Assembly (NCBI GenBank): GCA_030671645.1
Contig: DAOVHV010000052.1
Location: 1-6,835, forward strand
Direction: 5' to 3'
Length of the DNA stretch: 6,835 nt
Origin: a bacterium
Lineage (GTDB): Bacteria; Bipolaricaulota; Bipolaricaulia; UBA7950; UBA9294
The position numbers were made by a program, and so were the translations under genes. Positions within the stretch are counted from its first letter, which is position 1. Every line of letters begins with the position of its first letter. The notes below the pieces were generated by a model. The model was given only the letters and a program-made list of their open reading frames with translations. It searched no databases and was not told where the DNA came from. Below, piece after piece: positions 1 through 6,329 of the stretch.

Positions 1-1561
1 AGGCATACGCATAGCAGTAAAATGGCACATGATAGTTGTGTGGAATACTGGTCCATTCCCAACGAAAATCGTCGGATAGCTCGATGGAATCTCCGAATTG
101 ATCCTTCAGGTTCCCCAAATAGGTGGCCGACAGCTGTTCCACGGTGGCCCCGCCACCCTCGATCAACTTATGTGCCTCTCGTTCGAACAACACAAAGTAC
201 GATTGCCGCAGGATGGAAGCGTAGGAATCGTCGACGAATTTGGCCAGCAAAGACTTGCGTACCCTTGGGTCCGTCTCCTCGGACAGCCAGCGCTTGAGTA
301 GAAGAATCTCGACGAAGTTGGACGCCGTCTCCGCCAGCGGCAGCGATGAGCGGAATGTCAGCGGAGAATGATCGGCTGCCAGCATGGAATGAATGGCGTG
401 TCCGAGTTCGTGCCCCAGTGTCGAGACGTCGTCCAGGCGGTTGTTGTAGTTGACCAGCACCCAAGGCGTCTTGTCGGGGACGACGCCGTAACAGAAGGCA
501 CCCGTGTCCTTACCCACCCGCACTTCGGAATCCAGGTGATTCTCGGCCACGACCCGTTCCGCCAATTCGGCCATCATCGGGGAGAATGCTGCCATGGTCT
601 CCAGGACCTGGTTCACACCCTCAGCGAACGGGATCGTCTTGTTTGCATCGCCAATGGGAGCATAGATATCGTAGCGGCGCAGCACCTTCATGCCCAGCCA
701 ATTTGCTTTCAACCCGAAGTAACGGTGGTACAGTGCAGCGTTCTTCTGACACGAGACCAGCAGCGCATCGACCACGTCATCGGGTATGTCGTTGATCAGA
801 TTTCGAGCTGAGATGGCGGACGGCATACCGCGGACACTTACATTCTCGACGTTCCAATCTCCTACTACATACGAGTAAAGCTGCCCCAGAACCCCGCCAT
901 GTTCGGCGAAAACCTTGTTCAAGGCACGGTAGGCGGCCGCACGCACGTTGGGATCCGCGTTGTGAGCCATGACCGAGATTTCGGTTCTCGTTACGGTTCT
1001 GACCTCATCGTCGACTTCCACGTCATAGGTGAAGTCGTTGGTCAGCATGTCGTACATGGTGAGGTGGCCGTTGACGCCGTTGACGTCCTTGATGTTGATG
1101 ATCTTCTCTTCGGCTTCGGACAAGGTATAGGGGGTGAACCGGCGCAGAGACTCGAGGTAGTAGCGCAAATCCCCGCTTGTCTCCATCAGCCGTGACGTGT
1201 TCTCGGCATCGAGTTCCTTCCACCAGAGTTCGAAGAACAGGATGCGATTTTGCGCTTCAGCCAACGTCTTGTCGATGCGGCTTCGAAAGGCCAGCGCATC
1301 GGAATGGCTTGTCAGTTCGGACAACCATAAAGTGGCATAGCCGTTGAGTTGCCGAGTGAGATAACCGACGCGCTCGGCATGCTGGAGCGCGGAATCGAAC
1401 GTGGCTGGTTCGATCGATGGGGAAAGCGCGTCGCGAAGATACTCGAAGTCCGAGACGGCTTCTTCCAGTTGGCTGAACAGGGCGTCCATAGCCGGCCCGT
1501 CGGGGGCCGGAATCAAGTCGGAGAGAGCCCAGCGCCCTGGTTGGTATCGAGTTTCTGACAT
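1..1561 (-). CDS. pepF: Oligoendopeptidase F, M3 family zinc metallopeptidase (C-terminus cut by window edge)
   Basis: This is a cytoplasmic zinc endopeptidase of the M3 thimet-oligopeptidase group. Known PepF enzymes cleave short oligopeptides, such as those left by larger proteases or brought in by peptide transporters. The frame is open for 520 codons from the ATG at 1559-1561 to the window edge. The family is about 600 residues long, so roughly 80 C-terminal residues are missing. The zinc site is complete: HELGH at residues 384-388 (bases 398-412) inside the wider GHELGHAIHSM motif, with the third ligand expected at Glu411 in ETASNFVE. Just before the edge, the segment IPHNYHVPFYCYAYA matches the substrate-side aromatic region typical of the PepF branch. 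The start is supported by AAAGGGA (plus-strand 1566-1572), 4 bases upstream of the ATG. The gene follows the HD hydrolase gene by only 11 bases and is probably co-transcribed with it. Motif and length evidence make the family assignment firm. Substrate specificity cannot be read from the sequence. Confidence 0.95.
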   Translation of the reverse strand, partial: MSETRYQPGRWALSDLIPAPDGPAMDALFSQLEEAVSDFEYLRDALSPSIEPATFDSALQHAERVGYLTRQLNGYATLWLSELTSHSDALAFRSRIDKTLAEAQNRILFFELWWKELDAENTSRLMETSGDLRYYLESLRRFTPYTLSEAEEKIINIKDVNGVNGHLTMYDMLTNDFTYDVEVDDEVRTVTRTEISVMAHNADPNVRAAAYRALNKVFAEHGGVLGQLYSYVVGDWNVENVSVRGMPSAISARNLINDIPDDVVDALLVSCQKNAALYHRYFGLKANWLGMKVLRRYDIYAPIGDANKTIPFAEGVNQVLETMAAFSPMMAELAERVVAENHLDSEVRVGKDTGAFCYGVVPDKTPWVLVNYNNRLDDVSTLGHELGHAIHSMLAADHSPLTFRSSLPLAETASNFVEILLLKRWLSEETDPRVRKSLLAKFVDDSYASILRQSYFVLFEREAHKLIEGGGATVEQLSATYLGNLKDQFGDSIELSDDFRWEWTSIPHNYHVPFYCYAYA

Positions 1562-1572
1562 GATTTCCCTTT

Positions 1573-2157
1573 CTATCTTTCGGCGGCGAGGGAGCCGTCC
1601 AGCCCGAGCTCGGTCGCCACTTCACGCATCCCTTCGATGACATCGGCGATCAACTCGGCGCGCTCCATGTCCAGCATATCGATGCCCTTCTGGATAATGT
1701 CGCGATCTGCGCCGGCGGCAAACGACTTGTCTTTCCACTTCTTGTTGACGGATTTGACCGCAAGATCGTGCAAGCTCTTGGATGGTCGTACCAAGACACA
1801 AGCTGTGATCAAGCCGGTCAGTTCGTCGATGGCGAACAGCACCTTCTCCATCTCATGCTCGGGTTCGACGTCGGTGCAGATGCCCCAACCATGAGACACG
1901 ATGGCGTGAATGTAGTCTTCCGGCCAGTCGTTCTCACGCAGGATTCGTTCGGTCTGCCGGCAATGCTCTTCGGGGTAGCGCTCGTAGTCGAGATCGTGGG
2001 CCAGTCCGATGACGCCCCACTTCTCTTCGTCTTGTCCGCGCTTACGTGCGATGGTTCGCATGACGCCTTCCACTGAAAGGGCGTGTTTGATGAGACGATC
2101 GTTCTGGTTGTATTCCGTGAGCAGCGCATAGGCTTCTTCACGCGTGGGGATGTGCAT
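1573..2157 (-). CDS. HD-superfamily hydrolase (predicted phosphohydrolase)
   Basis: This is a 194-residue soluble protein with HD-superfamily metal-site motifs in the expected order: His25 in an early helix (RLIKHALSVE), the paired His54-Asp55 in GLAHDLDYER, His84 and His89 in HAIVSHGWG, and Asp111 in FAIDELTGL. These would form a metal-dependent phosphohydrolase site. The AHDLDYERYPEEH context and the overall length resemble the stand-alone predicted HD hydrolases of COG2316, whose substrate is generally not known. No second domain, signal peptide or membrane segment is visible. The ATG at 2155-2157 is preceded by a near-ideal Shine-Dalgarno AGGGAGGA (plus-strand 2161-2168). It is the first gene of an apparent operon with pepF. 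A nucleotide or other phosphoester substrate is likely from the family, but none is implied by the sequence itself. Confidence 0.88.
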   Translation of the reverse strand: MHIPTREEAYALLTEYNQNDRLIKHALSVEGVMRTIARKRGQDEEKWGVIGLAHDLDYERYPEEHCRQTERILRENDWPEDYIHAIVSHGWGICTDVEPEHEMEKVLFAIDELTGLITACVLVRPSKSLHDLAVKSVNKKWKDKSFAAGADRDIIQKGIDMLDMERAELIADVIEGMREVATELGLDGSLAAER

Positions 2158-2160
2158 AAA

Positions 2161-2168
2161 TCCTCCCT
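2161..2168 (-). promoter_or_regulatory. Strong ribosome binding site of the HD hydrolase gene
   Basis: On the minus strand AGGGAGGA lies 3 bases upstream of the ATG at 2155-2157. It closely matches the anti-Shine-Dalgarno complement and fixes the start codon of the HD hydrolase. Confidence 0.8.
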
Positions 2169-2197
2169 ATCCGGTTTCGCCTTGGTTCCTGCAGGCT

Positions 2198-2226
2198 ACT
2201 CTACCCGCCCTTTCTGGTGCTGTCCA
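2198..2226 (-). promoter_or_regulatory. Putative sigma70-type promoter of the HD hydrolase-pepF operon
   Basis: Read on the minus strand, a -35 hexamer TGGACA (plus-strand 2221-2226) is followed by an exact 17-base spacer and a -10 hexamer TAGAGT (plus-strand 2198-2203). Transcription would start near 2191, leaving a leader of about 34 bases before the ATG at 2157. The hexamers match the consensus at 5 of 6 and 4 of 6 positions. The call rests on pattern only, but the geometry is ideal and it sits in the only sizeable gap upstream of this operon. Confidence 0.5.
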
Positions 2227-2234
2227 CACGGAAG

Positions 2235-2263
2235 ATGCCGGTTCTACTGGGATCGCGTAGAAT
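2235..2263 (+). promoter_or_regulatory. Weak putative promoter of the TauE/SafE-like exporter gene
   Basis: A good -10 hexamer TAGAAT at 2258-2263 has a poor -35 match ATGCCG at 2235-2240, with a 17-base spacer. Transcription would begin near 2270, upstream of the ATG at 2298 but downstream of the alternative in-frame GTG (2217) and ATG (2235). If real, it supports the shorter exporter protein. The weak -35 keeps confidence low. Confidence 0.35.
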
Positions 2264-2278
2264 TTGGCCAACGCCAGC

Positions 2279-2286
2279 GGGAGGTG
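2279..2286 (+). promoter_or_regulatory. Ribosome binding site that favours the ATG at 2298
   Basis: GGGAGGTG is a strong Shine-Dalgarno match. Its 11-base distance to the ATG at 2298 is longer than ideal, but it is the best such site near any candidate start of the TauE-like gene. Confidence 0.55.
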
Positions 2287-2297
2287 CGAGTTCAACC

Positions 2298-3080
2298 ATG
2301 GAATGGGGAACGATCTTCACCCTGTTTCCGATCGCGATCGCGATCGGGTTCATTTCCAGTATCTTGGGATTGGGCGGCGGTGTCTTTATGACACCCTTGT
2401 TGCTGTTGGCAGGATTCGTTGCCACCCAGCCCGATGCGGCTGGAACGAGCGTGGCCGCGGTTGTGTTCACGGGAATCTCTTCATCGATTGCCTACTTCCG
2501 TAGAAAGGAGATCGACTTTCGGATCAGCTTGTCGTTCATTCCAACGGCCATTGCCGGCGTGTTCCTAGGAATGTTCATCATCGACACGGTCAATCCTTCC
2601 TGGCTAACGATTGCTTTCGGCGTGTTTCTGCTCTTTCCGATGGGCATGATGCTTCTTGGAAAGACGCCCAAGGATGCCAAGGCGAGATTGAAAGGGTGGT
2701 CTTCCGGGCCCCGCTATTACCTGCTGGTTGCCGTCATCGGATTGGTGGCCGGTGTGGCTACCAAACTATTCGGGATCGGAGGTGGAACCGTATTCGTGCC
2801 TTCGCTGGTGGTGCTGCTCGGTATTGACATTGTCACTGCTGTGGCGACCAGTTTGTTCGTGATGGTGCCCATCGCCTTGATTAGTTCCATCACCAGTTGG
2901 ACGGCAGGTACGCTGCATTGGGCACTGGCGTTGCCCCTTATCCTGGGAATCATCATCGGAGCTCAGCTTGGGCCACGGATCGGAAAGCGAATTCCCAAGA
3001 AGCGCATCCGGCAGATATTCGGTGTGGTGATGCTCTATGCAGCCATCAACATGATCTACAAAGGGGTCGTCAGCTTGTAG
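2298..3080 (+). CDS. TauE/SafE-family sulfite/anion exporter-like membrane protein
   Basis: This 260-residue, very hydrophobic inner-membrane protein has the internal duplication typical of the TauE/SafE family (formerly DUF81). A glycine-rich motif, GFISSILGLGGGVFMTPLLL (residues 18-37), is repeated as AGVATKLFGIGGGTVFVPSL (residues 151-170), each at the start of a half. The C-terminal block GAQLGPRIGKRIPKKRIRQIFG (residues 221-242) is also characteristic. Several transmembrane helices are evident in each half, with a basic cytoplasmic-looking linker near residues 122-139. Characterised family members export sulfite, sulfoacetate or other small organosulfur anions, but most are uncharacterised and no sulfur-metabolism gene lies next to this one. 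I chose the ATG at 2298 because residue 1 then sits just before the first helix and GGGAGGTG (2279-2286) lies 11 bases upstream. In-frame GTG 2217 and ATG 2235 would add up to 27 residues with no family-like sequence. It is divergent from the HD gene and converges tightly on the ABC ATPase gene. Confidence 0.9.
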   Translation: MEWGTIFTLFPIAIAIGFISSILGLGGGVFMTPLLLLAGFVATQPDAAGTSVAAVVFTGISSSIAYFRRKEIDFRISLSFIPTAIAGVFLGMFIIDTVNPSWLTIAFGVFLLFPMGMMLLGKTPKDAKARLKGWSSGPRYYLLVAVIGLVAGVATKLFGIGGGTVFVPSLVVLLGIDIVTAVATSLFVMVPIALISSITSWTAGTLHWALALPLILGIIIGAQLGPRIGKRIPKKRIRQIFGVVMLYAAINMIYKGVVSL

Positions 3081-3090
3081 AGTGAAAGTA

Positions 3091-4023
3091 CTACGAATCC
3101 TTCGGGCTCCACAGTTTGCTGCGGGCGGCGATCGCTTCGGGGTTGCGAAGGATCCATAGACAGGCTTCTTCGAAGGTGGGTTGGATCTCCTCCACTGCAT
3201 CGGCTGGGAACCGATGCGCAAGCTGCTCTGCAACACTGTGATCGCAGAGCACCTCAGTTGCTGAACCGGTGAATCGAACTTCGATTCCTTCTTGATCCAG
3301 CGTCACCGGATGGGCATTCTGAACCAGATACTTGAATAACAGCCCCCGTACACTGGCACAGATCTCTTCCTTAGTGGCTTTGGCGAGGAGTCTCCCTTCG
3401 TGGAGTAGAGCGATTTCGTCGCAGATCTCGCCAAGAACTGCAAAACATCGACCGGCGAGCACGATGGTCCGGCCCTGCGTTGTTCTCCGGCGAAGGATGG
3501 ACTGCAGCCTAGAGAGGTCGGTATCTTCAAGATCGTCGAAGCTGCCATCGAACAACAACAGCTCGGGATCTCCGATGAGAGCGACACCGGCACAGACAAG
3601 CAGTCGCGAGGAGTTGGATAGCTCGCCGACGGGAAGCGCGGCTTTGTCCCCAAGCTCCAGTTCATCCAGAAGTTGCTCGGAGATCCGATTCGATTCCTTC
3701 CGCGAGAATCCCTTGAGGCGACTGAAGTAGACCAGCGTTTCCTCAATGGTCAATGAGGGATCGAGAAGCTGAGGATCGGATGCCAAGCCAATGCGAGCTC
3801 GGATCGGTGCTTGGAGAGGATTGCCTCCCAGCACCCGCACATGCCCCGCAGTGGGCTTGTCCAGTCCGGCGATGAGATAAATCAGCGTTGTCTTGCCGGA
3901 ACCGGGCAAACCAACCAAACCGAGAATCCTGCCCGTCTCCTGGGAACAGCTGATATGGTCGAGGGCCGTGCCTCGCCTGAACCGGCGGGTGACTTGTTTC
4001 AATTCGATGGCTGACTGCGTCAT
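3091..4023 (-). CDS. ABC transporter ATP-binding protein with degenerate catalytic motifs
   Basis: This 310-residue protein is the third gene of the ABC operon. The fold is clearly that of an ABC-2-type exporter ATPase. It has an A-loop-region aromatic near Phe15, a perfect Walker A GLPGSGKT at residues 38-45, a Q-loop region around Gln85 (SDPQLLDPSLTIEETL), Walker B LLLFD ending at Asp159, and a C-terminal extension with IQPTFEEACLWIL (residues 280-292), like the C-terminal block of drug/NosF-type ATPases. Three hydrolysis elements are not conserved. The LSGGQ signature reads LSNSS (135-139), the catalytic glutamate after Walker B is Gly160, and the H-loop histidine position is Arg192 (LAGRCF). 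Nucleotide binding looks retained, but normal hydrolysis is doubtful. The ATG at 4021-4023 overlaps the upstream permease stop (ATGA), which decides the start over a 29-residue upstream extension. It could be a regulatory subunit, half of a heterodimer, or an early decaying gene. The reading frame is intact. Confidence 0.88.
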   Translation of the reverse strand: MTQSAIELKQVTRRFRRGTALDHISCSQETGRILGLVGLPGSGKTTLIYLIAGLDKPTAGHVRVLGGNPLQAPIRARIGLASDPQLLDPSLTIEETLVYFSRLKGFSRKESNRISEQLLDELELGDKAALPVGELSNSSRLLVCAGVALIGDPELLLFDGSFDDLEDTDLSRLQSILRRRTTQGRTIVLAGRCFAVLGEICDEIALLHEGRLLAKATKEEICASVRGLLFKYLVQNAHPVTLDQEGIEVRFTGSATEVLCDHSVAEQLAHRFPADAVEEIQPTFEEACLWILRNPEAIAARSKLWSPKDS

Positions 4024-5123
4024 GGGGCGCTCGCCTGCTTCCGCGCTGTAATCCCTGCGCCAAGCCCTGAGAAGCCGCAGAGTAGAATGAGCCACACCAT
4101 CTCCGGCCATACCGACGTCAACGATGACATCATGCTCGGTTCCTTGCCCTCATTCTCCAGTGCATACACCACATCCACGATGTCGGCCAGCTGGGCTTGC
4201 AGGAGCTGGTACGAAAGCTCGTACAGCAACAGCTGAGGGGAAACAACGTGCCACCATCGCTCCAGTCCATAGCGGTGTTCTACTACGGCATGAACGGAGT
4301 TGGAATAGGCATCGACGGATTCGAGATAGGTGGCGACCATCGTTTCTCGATCTCGCGTCACCCGGGGCTCGCCGCTGGGACGAAACAGCGACAGCCTGAC
4401 CTCGACTGGAAGCTCGGGCACAGGAGGCAGATGAGACCCGTCGAATCGCACAATAAGTTCGCGGCCGCTCTGGATCATGAACATGGCGACAAGCAGGCTC
4501 GCGAAGATCCAGACCGCCGTCCTGACATGGCGAACGTGATGGCTGATCCAGGTTCCAAGGACCAGGAAGGTGGCGAAGTAGGTGCCGACAAACCCCAGCC
4601 AAACGAGCAGACGACTCCATTGGCTCCAGGAGAACGGTATTTCCAGGCTTCGTGATTCCAAGATCAAGAATAGACCCACGACGATGGGAACCGCTAGGCT
4701 GAGAAGACCCACGCACAAAGCCCAAGAACGGACGGAACGGAACACGTGCAATGCGGGGTTCGCACGTACCAGCGCCAGGCCCGTGAACAGCGCCAGGAGA
4801 GGCAAAATGAGAGCCAAGGTTGGGGTTGCGTATCGCGCCACCAGCAAGAGGCCGTTCTCGTGGATGATGTCAACCATACGTTGGCGATTCAACTGGAGGG
4901 CCCCCACGTTGTTGTGAGCGGAAGCGAACTGCCAGCTTCCGATTAACAAGGTGTCTTGGTCTTGGTAGTATTGCATTTCTCGGGAATAACCCCGCATCGA
5001 CGGATTCACCACCCTTGCCTCCTGCACGAGAACGCAGACGAGCAAGCTAAGGCAGAGTAGCATGGCAAGCATCGCTTGCAGATCCTTGCAGCTACGAGAG
5101 AAGTTCCGCAACCGTGAAATCAT
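4020..5123 (-). CDS. ABC-2-type transporter permease, second membrane subunit
   Basis: This is a 367-residue integral membrane protein. About six hydrophobic segments are visible, near residues 17-35, 98-119, 134-154, 171-191, 202-218 and 339-358. The stretches at 36-97 (polar, with QYYQDQDT) and 219-338 are hydrophilic and would be long loops outside the cytoplasm. The arrangement of one N-terminal helix, a long polar loop, a helix bundle and a final C-terminal helix resembles ABC-2 permeases of the DUF3526/NosY-like kind. The segment WHVVSPQLLLYELSYQLL (291-308) recalls the SP-containing loop of that group. This family assignment is inferred from topology and context, not from a decisive motif. 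The ATG at 5121-5123 overlaps the TGA of the preceding permease gene by 4 bases, and AGGAT lies upstream at suitable spacing. Its own stop overlaps the ATPase start. The transported substrate is unknown. Confidence 0.72.
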   Translation of the reverse strand: MISRLRNFSRSCKDLQAMLAMLLCLSLLVCVLVQEARVVNPSMRGYSREMQYYQDQDTLLIGSWQFASAHNNVGALQLNRQRMVDIIHENGLLLVARYATPTLALILPLLALFTGLALVRANPALHVFRSVRSWALCVGLLSLAVPIVVGLFLILESRSLEIPFSWSQWSRLLVWLGFVGTYFATFLVLGTWISHHVRHVRTAVWIFASLLVAMFMIQSGRELIVRFDGSHLPPVPELPVEVRLSLFRPSGEPRVTRDRETMVATYLESVDAYSNSVHAVVEHRYGLERWWHVVSPQLLLYELSYQLLQAQLADIVDVVYALENEGKEPSMMSSLTSVWPEMVWLILLCGFSGLGAGITARKQASAP

Positions 5124-6181
5124 GAGATCATCCTGGCACTTCGTGGAAACGCGATCCAACCTATAGCAAACCAGAACCCGGCAAACGCGACAAGCCTGGC
5201 CCAGAGCTGAGCTAATTCACGTAAAACAGTCGAGCGTGGGGTATACGGATCTTCAACCCCTGACGTGAGCTTCTGAATCGTCAAGCCGATTGAGTCGAAC
5301 GTATTCTGAGGTGGAAGAAGAAGGAATCCGATGTACCCAAATACGGGATTCTGGCCAGGTTCAAGAAGCGTCTTCCCTGTGACTGACTGTACGAGGGATG
5401 TGTAGAGTTTTGCCGACATAGGGGCAGCGTACTCCCACACTCCGACGAGGAGAATGAGCCCGATCAGCAGCGCCACGGCTCGGTTTCGAACCAGTTCCAC
5501 AACGACGAAGCCGAGCAGTGCGAAGCCGATCCCATAGACAATGATGGCGGCGAAGTACTCGGAAACAAACCAGGACGTTCCCGAGGCTGGACCCTGAGTC
5601 AAGCCCAAGGCCAGCCCTGTCGAGGCACCGGCCAGGATGCCGATCATGGTGATTTGAAGGACGAGGACTGCCGCCATCATCAGGAAACATCCCCAACGTC
5701 CGCACGGCAGTAGGACCCGAAGCAGGGCCAATCTGCGGCGCGAGGGGAAGGCCAGGATTCCAGCCACCGTCATCAAGATCGGCAGGAGATTTCGGTAGAA
5801 GTCGGACAGGCTTCCGGTGAGAGGGAAAGACCAGGTGGAGTGGACTGTCCGGCTTACAGGAGGCAATAGTCGTCGGCCAGCCACAAATGCAGGTGAGATC
5901 GGAAATTCCGGAGCGGATTCTGAGTCGGGGTTTCGAAAGAGCAGAATCGCCGACTTTCGGAAGCGGCCGATGTATCCAGTTGCGGACACGCCGATGTCGA
6001 AGTGGTCGATGGTGGCGCTCTCGGACAAGAGCGGCCGCATCTCCCGTTCTGAGAGGTTAGTTTCCGAATGCAACACGACGAAAACGGGACCGATAAGAAC
6101 GACCATGATGAGGAAGATCCAAAACGACTTCTGCTTCAGTTGTCCCTCGGCAAGAACGGCGAAGGCGCGGAATCGTCTCAT
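5120..6181 (-). CDS. ABC-2-type transporter permease, first membrane subunit
   Basis: This 353-residue integral membrane protein opens the ABC operon. Hydrophobic segments lie near residues 19-38, 131-146, 164-185, 206-229, 234-252 and 329-345. A hydrophilic loop of about 90 residues (39-130) follows the first helix, and a second polar loop follows the fifth (about 253-328, with LLLPPQNTFDSIG). The N-terminus is basic and cytoplasmic-looking (MRRFRAFAVLAEGQLKQKSF), as in ABC-2 permeases of the NosY/DUF3526 type. I infer that role from topology and from the ATPase two genes downstream. I chose the ATG at 6179-6181, which has AAGGA six bases upstream. An in-frame TTG at 6238 would add 19 residues but lies inside the likely -35 box of this operon. 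The stop TGA overlaps the next ATG. Together with the second permease it would form the membrane half of an exporter of unknown substrate. Confidence 0.72.
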   Translation of the reverse strand: MRRFRAFAVLAEGQLKQKSFWIFLIMVVLIGPVFVVLHSETNLSEREMRPLLSESATIDHFDIGVSATGYIGRFRKSAILLFRNPDSESAPEFPISPAFVAGRRLLPPVSRTVHSTWSFPLTGSLSDFYRNLLPILMTVAGILAFPSRRRLALLRVLLPCGRWGCFLMMAAVLVLQITMIGILAGASTGLALGLTQGPASGTSWFVSEYFAAIIVYGIGFALLGFVVVELVRNRAVALLIGLILLVGVWEYAAPMSAKLYTSLVQSVTGKTLLEPGQNPVFGYIGFLLLPPQNTFDSIGLTIQKLTSGVEDPYTPRSTVLRELAQLWARLVAFAGFWFAIGWIAFPRSARMIS

Positions 6182-6209
6182 CCCAAATCCTTCACTAGCA
6201 AGATGTTTC

Positions 6210-6238
6210 ACTCTAACCGAATATGTATCAGCTGGCAA
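6210..6238 (-). promoter_or_regulatory. Putative sigma70-type promoter of the ABC transporter operon
   Basis: On the minus strand, TTGCCA (plus-strand 6233-6238) is followed by an exact 17-base spacer and TAGAGT (plus-strand 6210-6215). The expected start point near 6203 leaves a leader of about 22 bases before the ATG at 6181, just enough for the AAGGA ribosome site. The -10 is identical to the one proposed for the HD hydrolase-pepF operon. The position rules out the alternative TTG start at 6238. The call is by pattern only. Confidence 0.55.
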
Positions 6239-6295
6239 TCGAAGACTTCGCTGTTGTATGACAGTTCTTCATCAAGAGCGGAGCAAGAGATAGTC

Positions 6296-6324
6296 TTGAC
6301 TGCGAGCGAAGAGATCGCTAAACT
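6296..6324 (+). promoter_or_regulatory. Putative sigma70/sigmaA-type promoter of the clp gene
   Basis: The -35 hexamer TTGACT (6296-6301) and the -10 hexamer TAAACT (6319-6324) are separated by exactly 17 bases. The predicted start near 6331 falls at the left end of the CIRCE operator, the usual arrangement for HrcA-repressed genes that depend on the housekeeping sigma factor. The leader to the ATG at 6369 would be about 38 bases. Confidence 0.7.
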
Positions 6325-6329
6325 GTTAA

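Noticed and set aside
368..811. Plus-strand open frame of 147 codons inside pepF
   Set aside because: It lies antisense to a continuous, motif-rich PepF frame, and its translation has no recognisable domain. It is a shadow frame.
2217..2297. GTG 2217 or ATG 2235 as start of the TauE-like gene
   Set aside because: The extra residues (RKMPVLLGSRRIW and on) look like translated leader, overlap the candidate promoter at 2235-2263, and are not a family feature.
3093..3103. Small hairpin CGAA-TCC-TTCG near the end of the ATPase gene
   Set aside because: The stem is four base pairs, lies within coding sequence and lacks a T-run. It is too weak for a terminator.
3091..4023. Calling the degenerate ATPase a pseudogene
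   Set aside because: There is no frameshift, premature stop or truncation. Walker A is perfect, the C-terminal extension is present, and translational coupling is kept.
3091..4110. Longer ATPase start at 4110, adding 29 residues
   Set aside because: The extension lies within the upstream permease coding region, has no family-like sequence, and ignores the ATGA overlap at 4020-4023. The shorter protein starts just before the first strand of the ABC fold, as expected.
4150..4725. Second minus-strand open frame of 191 codons within the second permease
   Set aside because: It is an out-of-phase shadow, rich in Arg and Ser and without membrane segments, while the overlapping frame encodes a coherent membrane protein joined by ATGA overlaps.
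5120..6238. TTG start at 6238 for the first permease
   Set aside because: It would sit in the proposed -35 hexamer, and the ATG at 6181 has a proper AAGGA site 6 bases upstream.
6241..6270. Imperfect inverted repeat GAAGA...CTGT-N6-ACAG...TCTTC between the divergent promoters
   Set aside because: The arms are short and interrupted by unequal unpaired stretches, and no T-run follows, so it is neither a convincing terminator nor a known operator.
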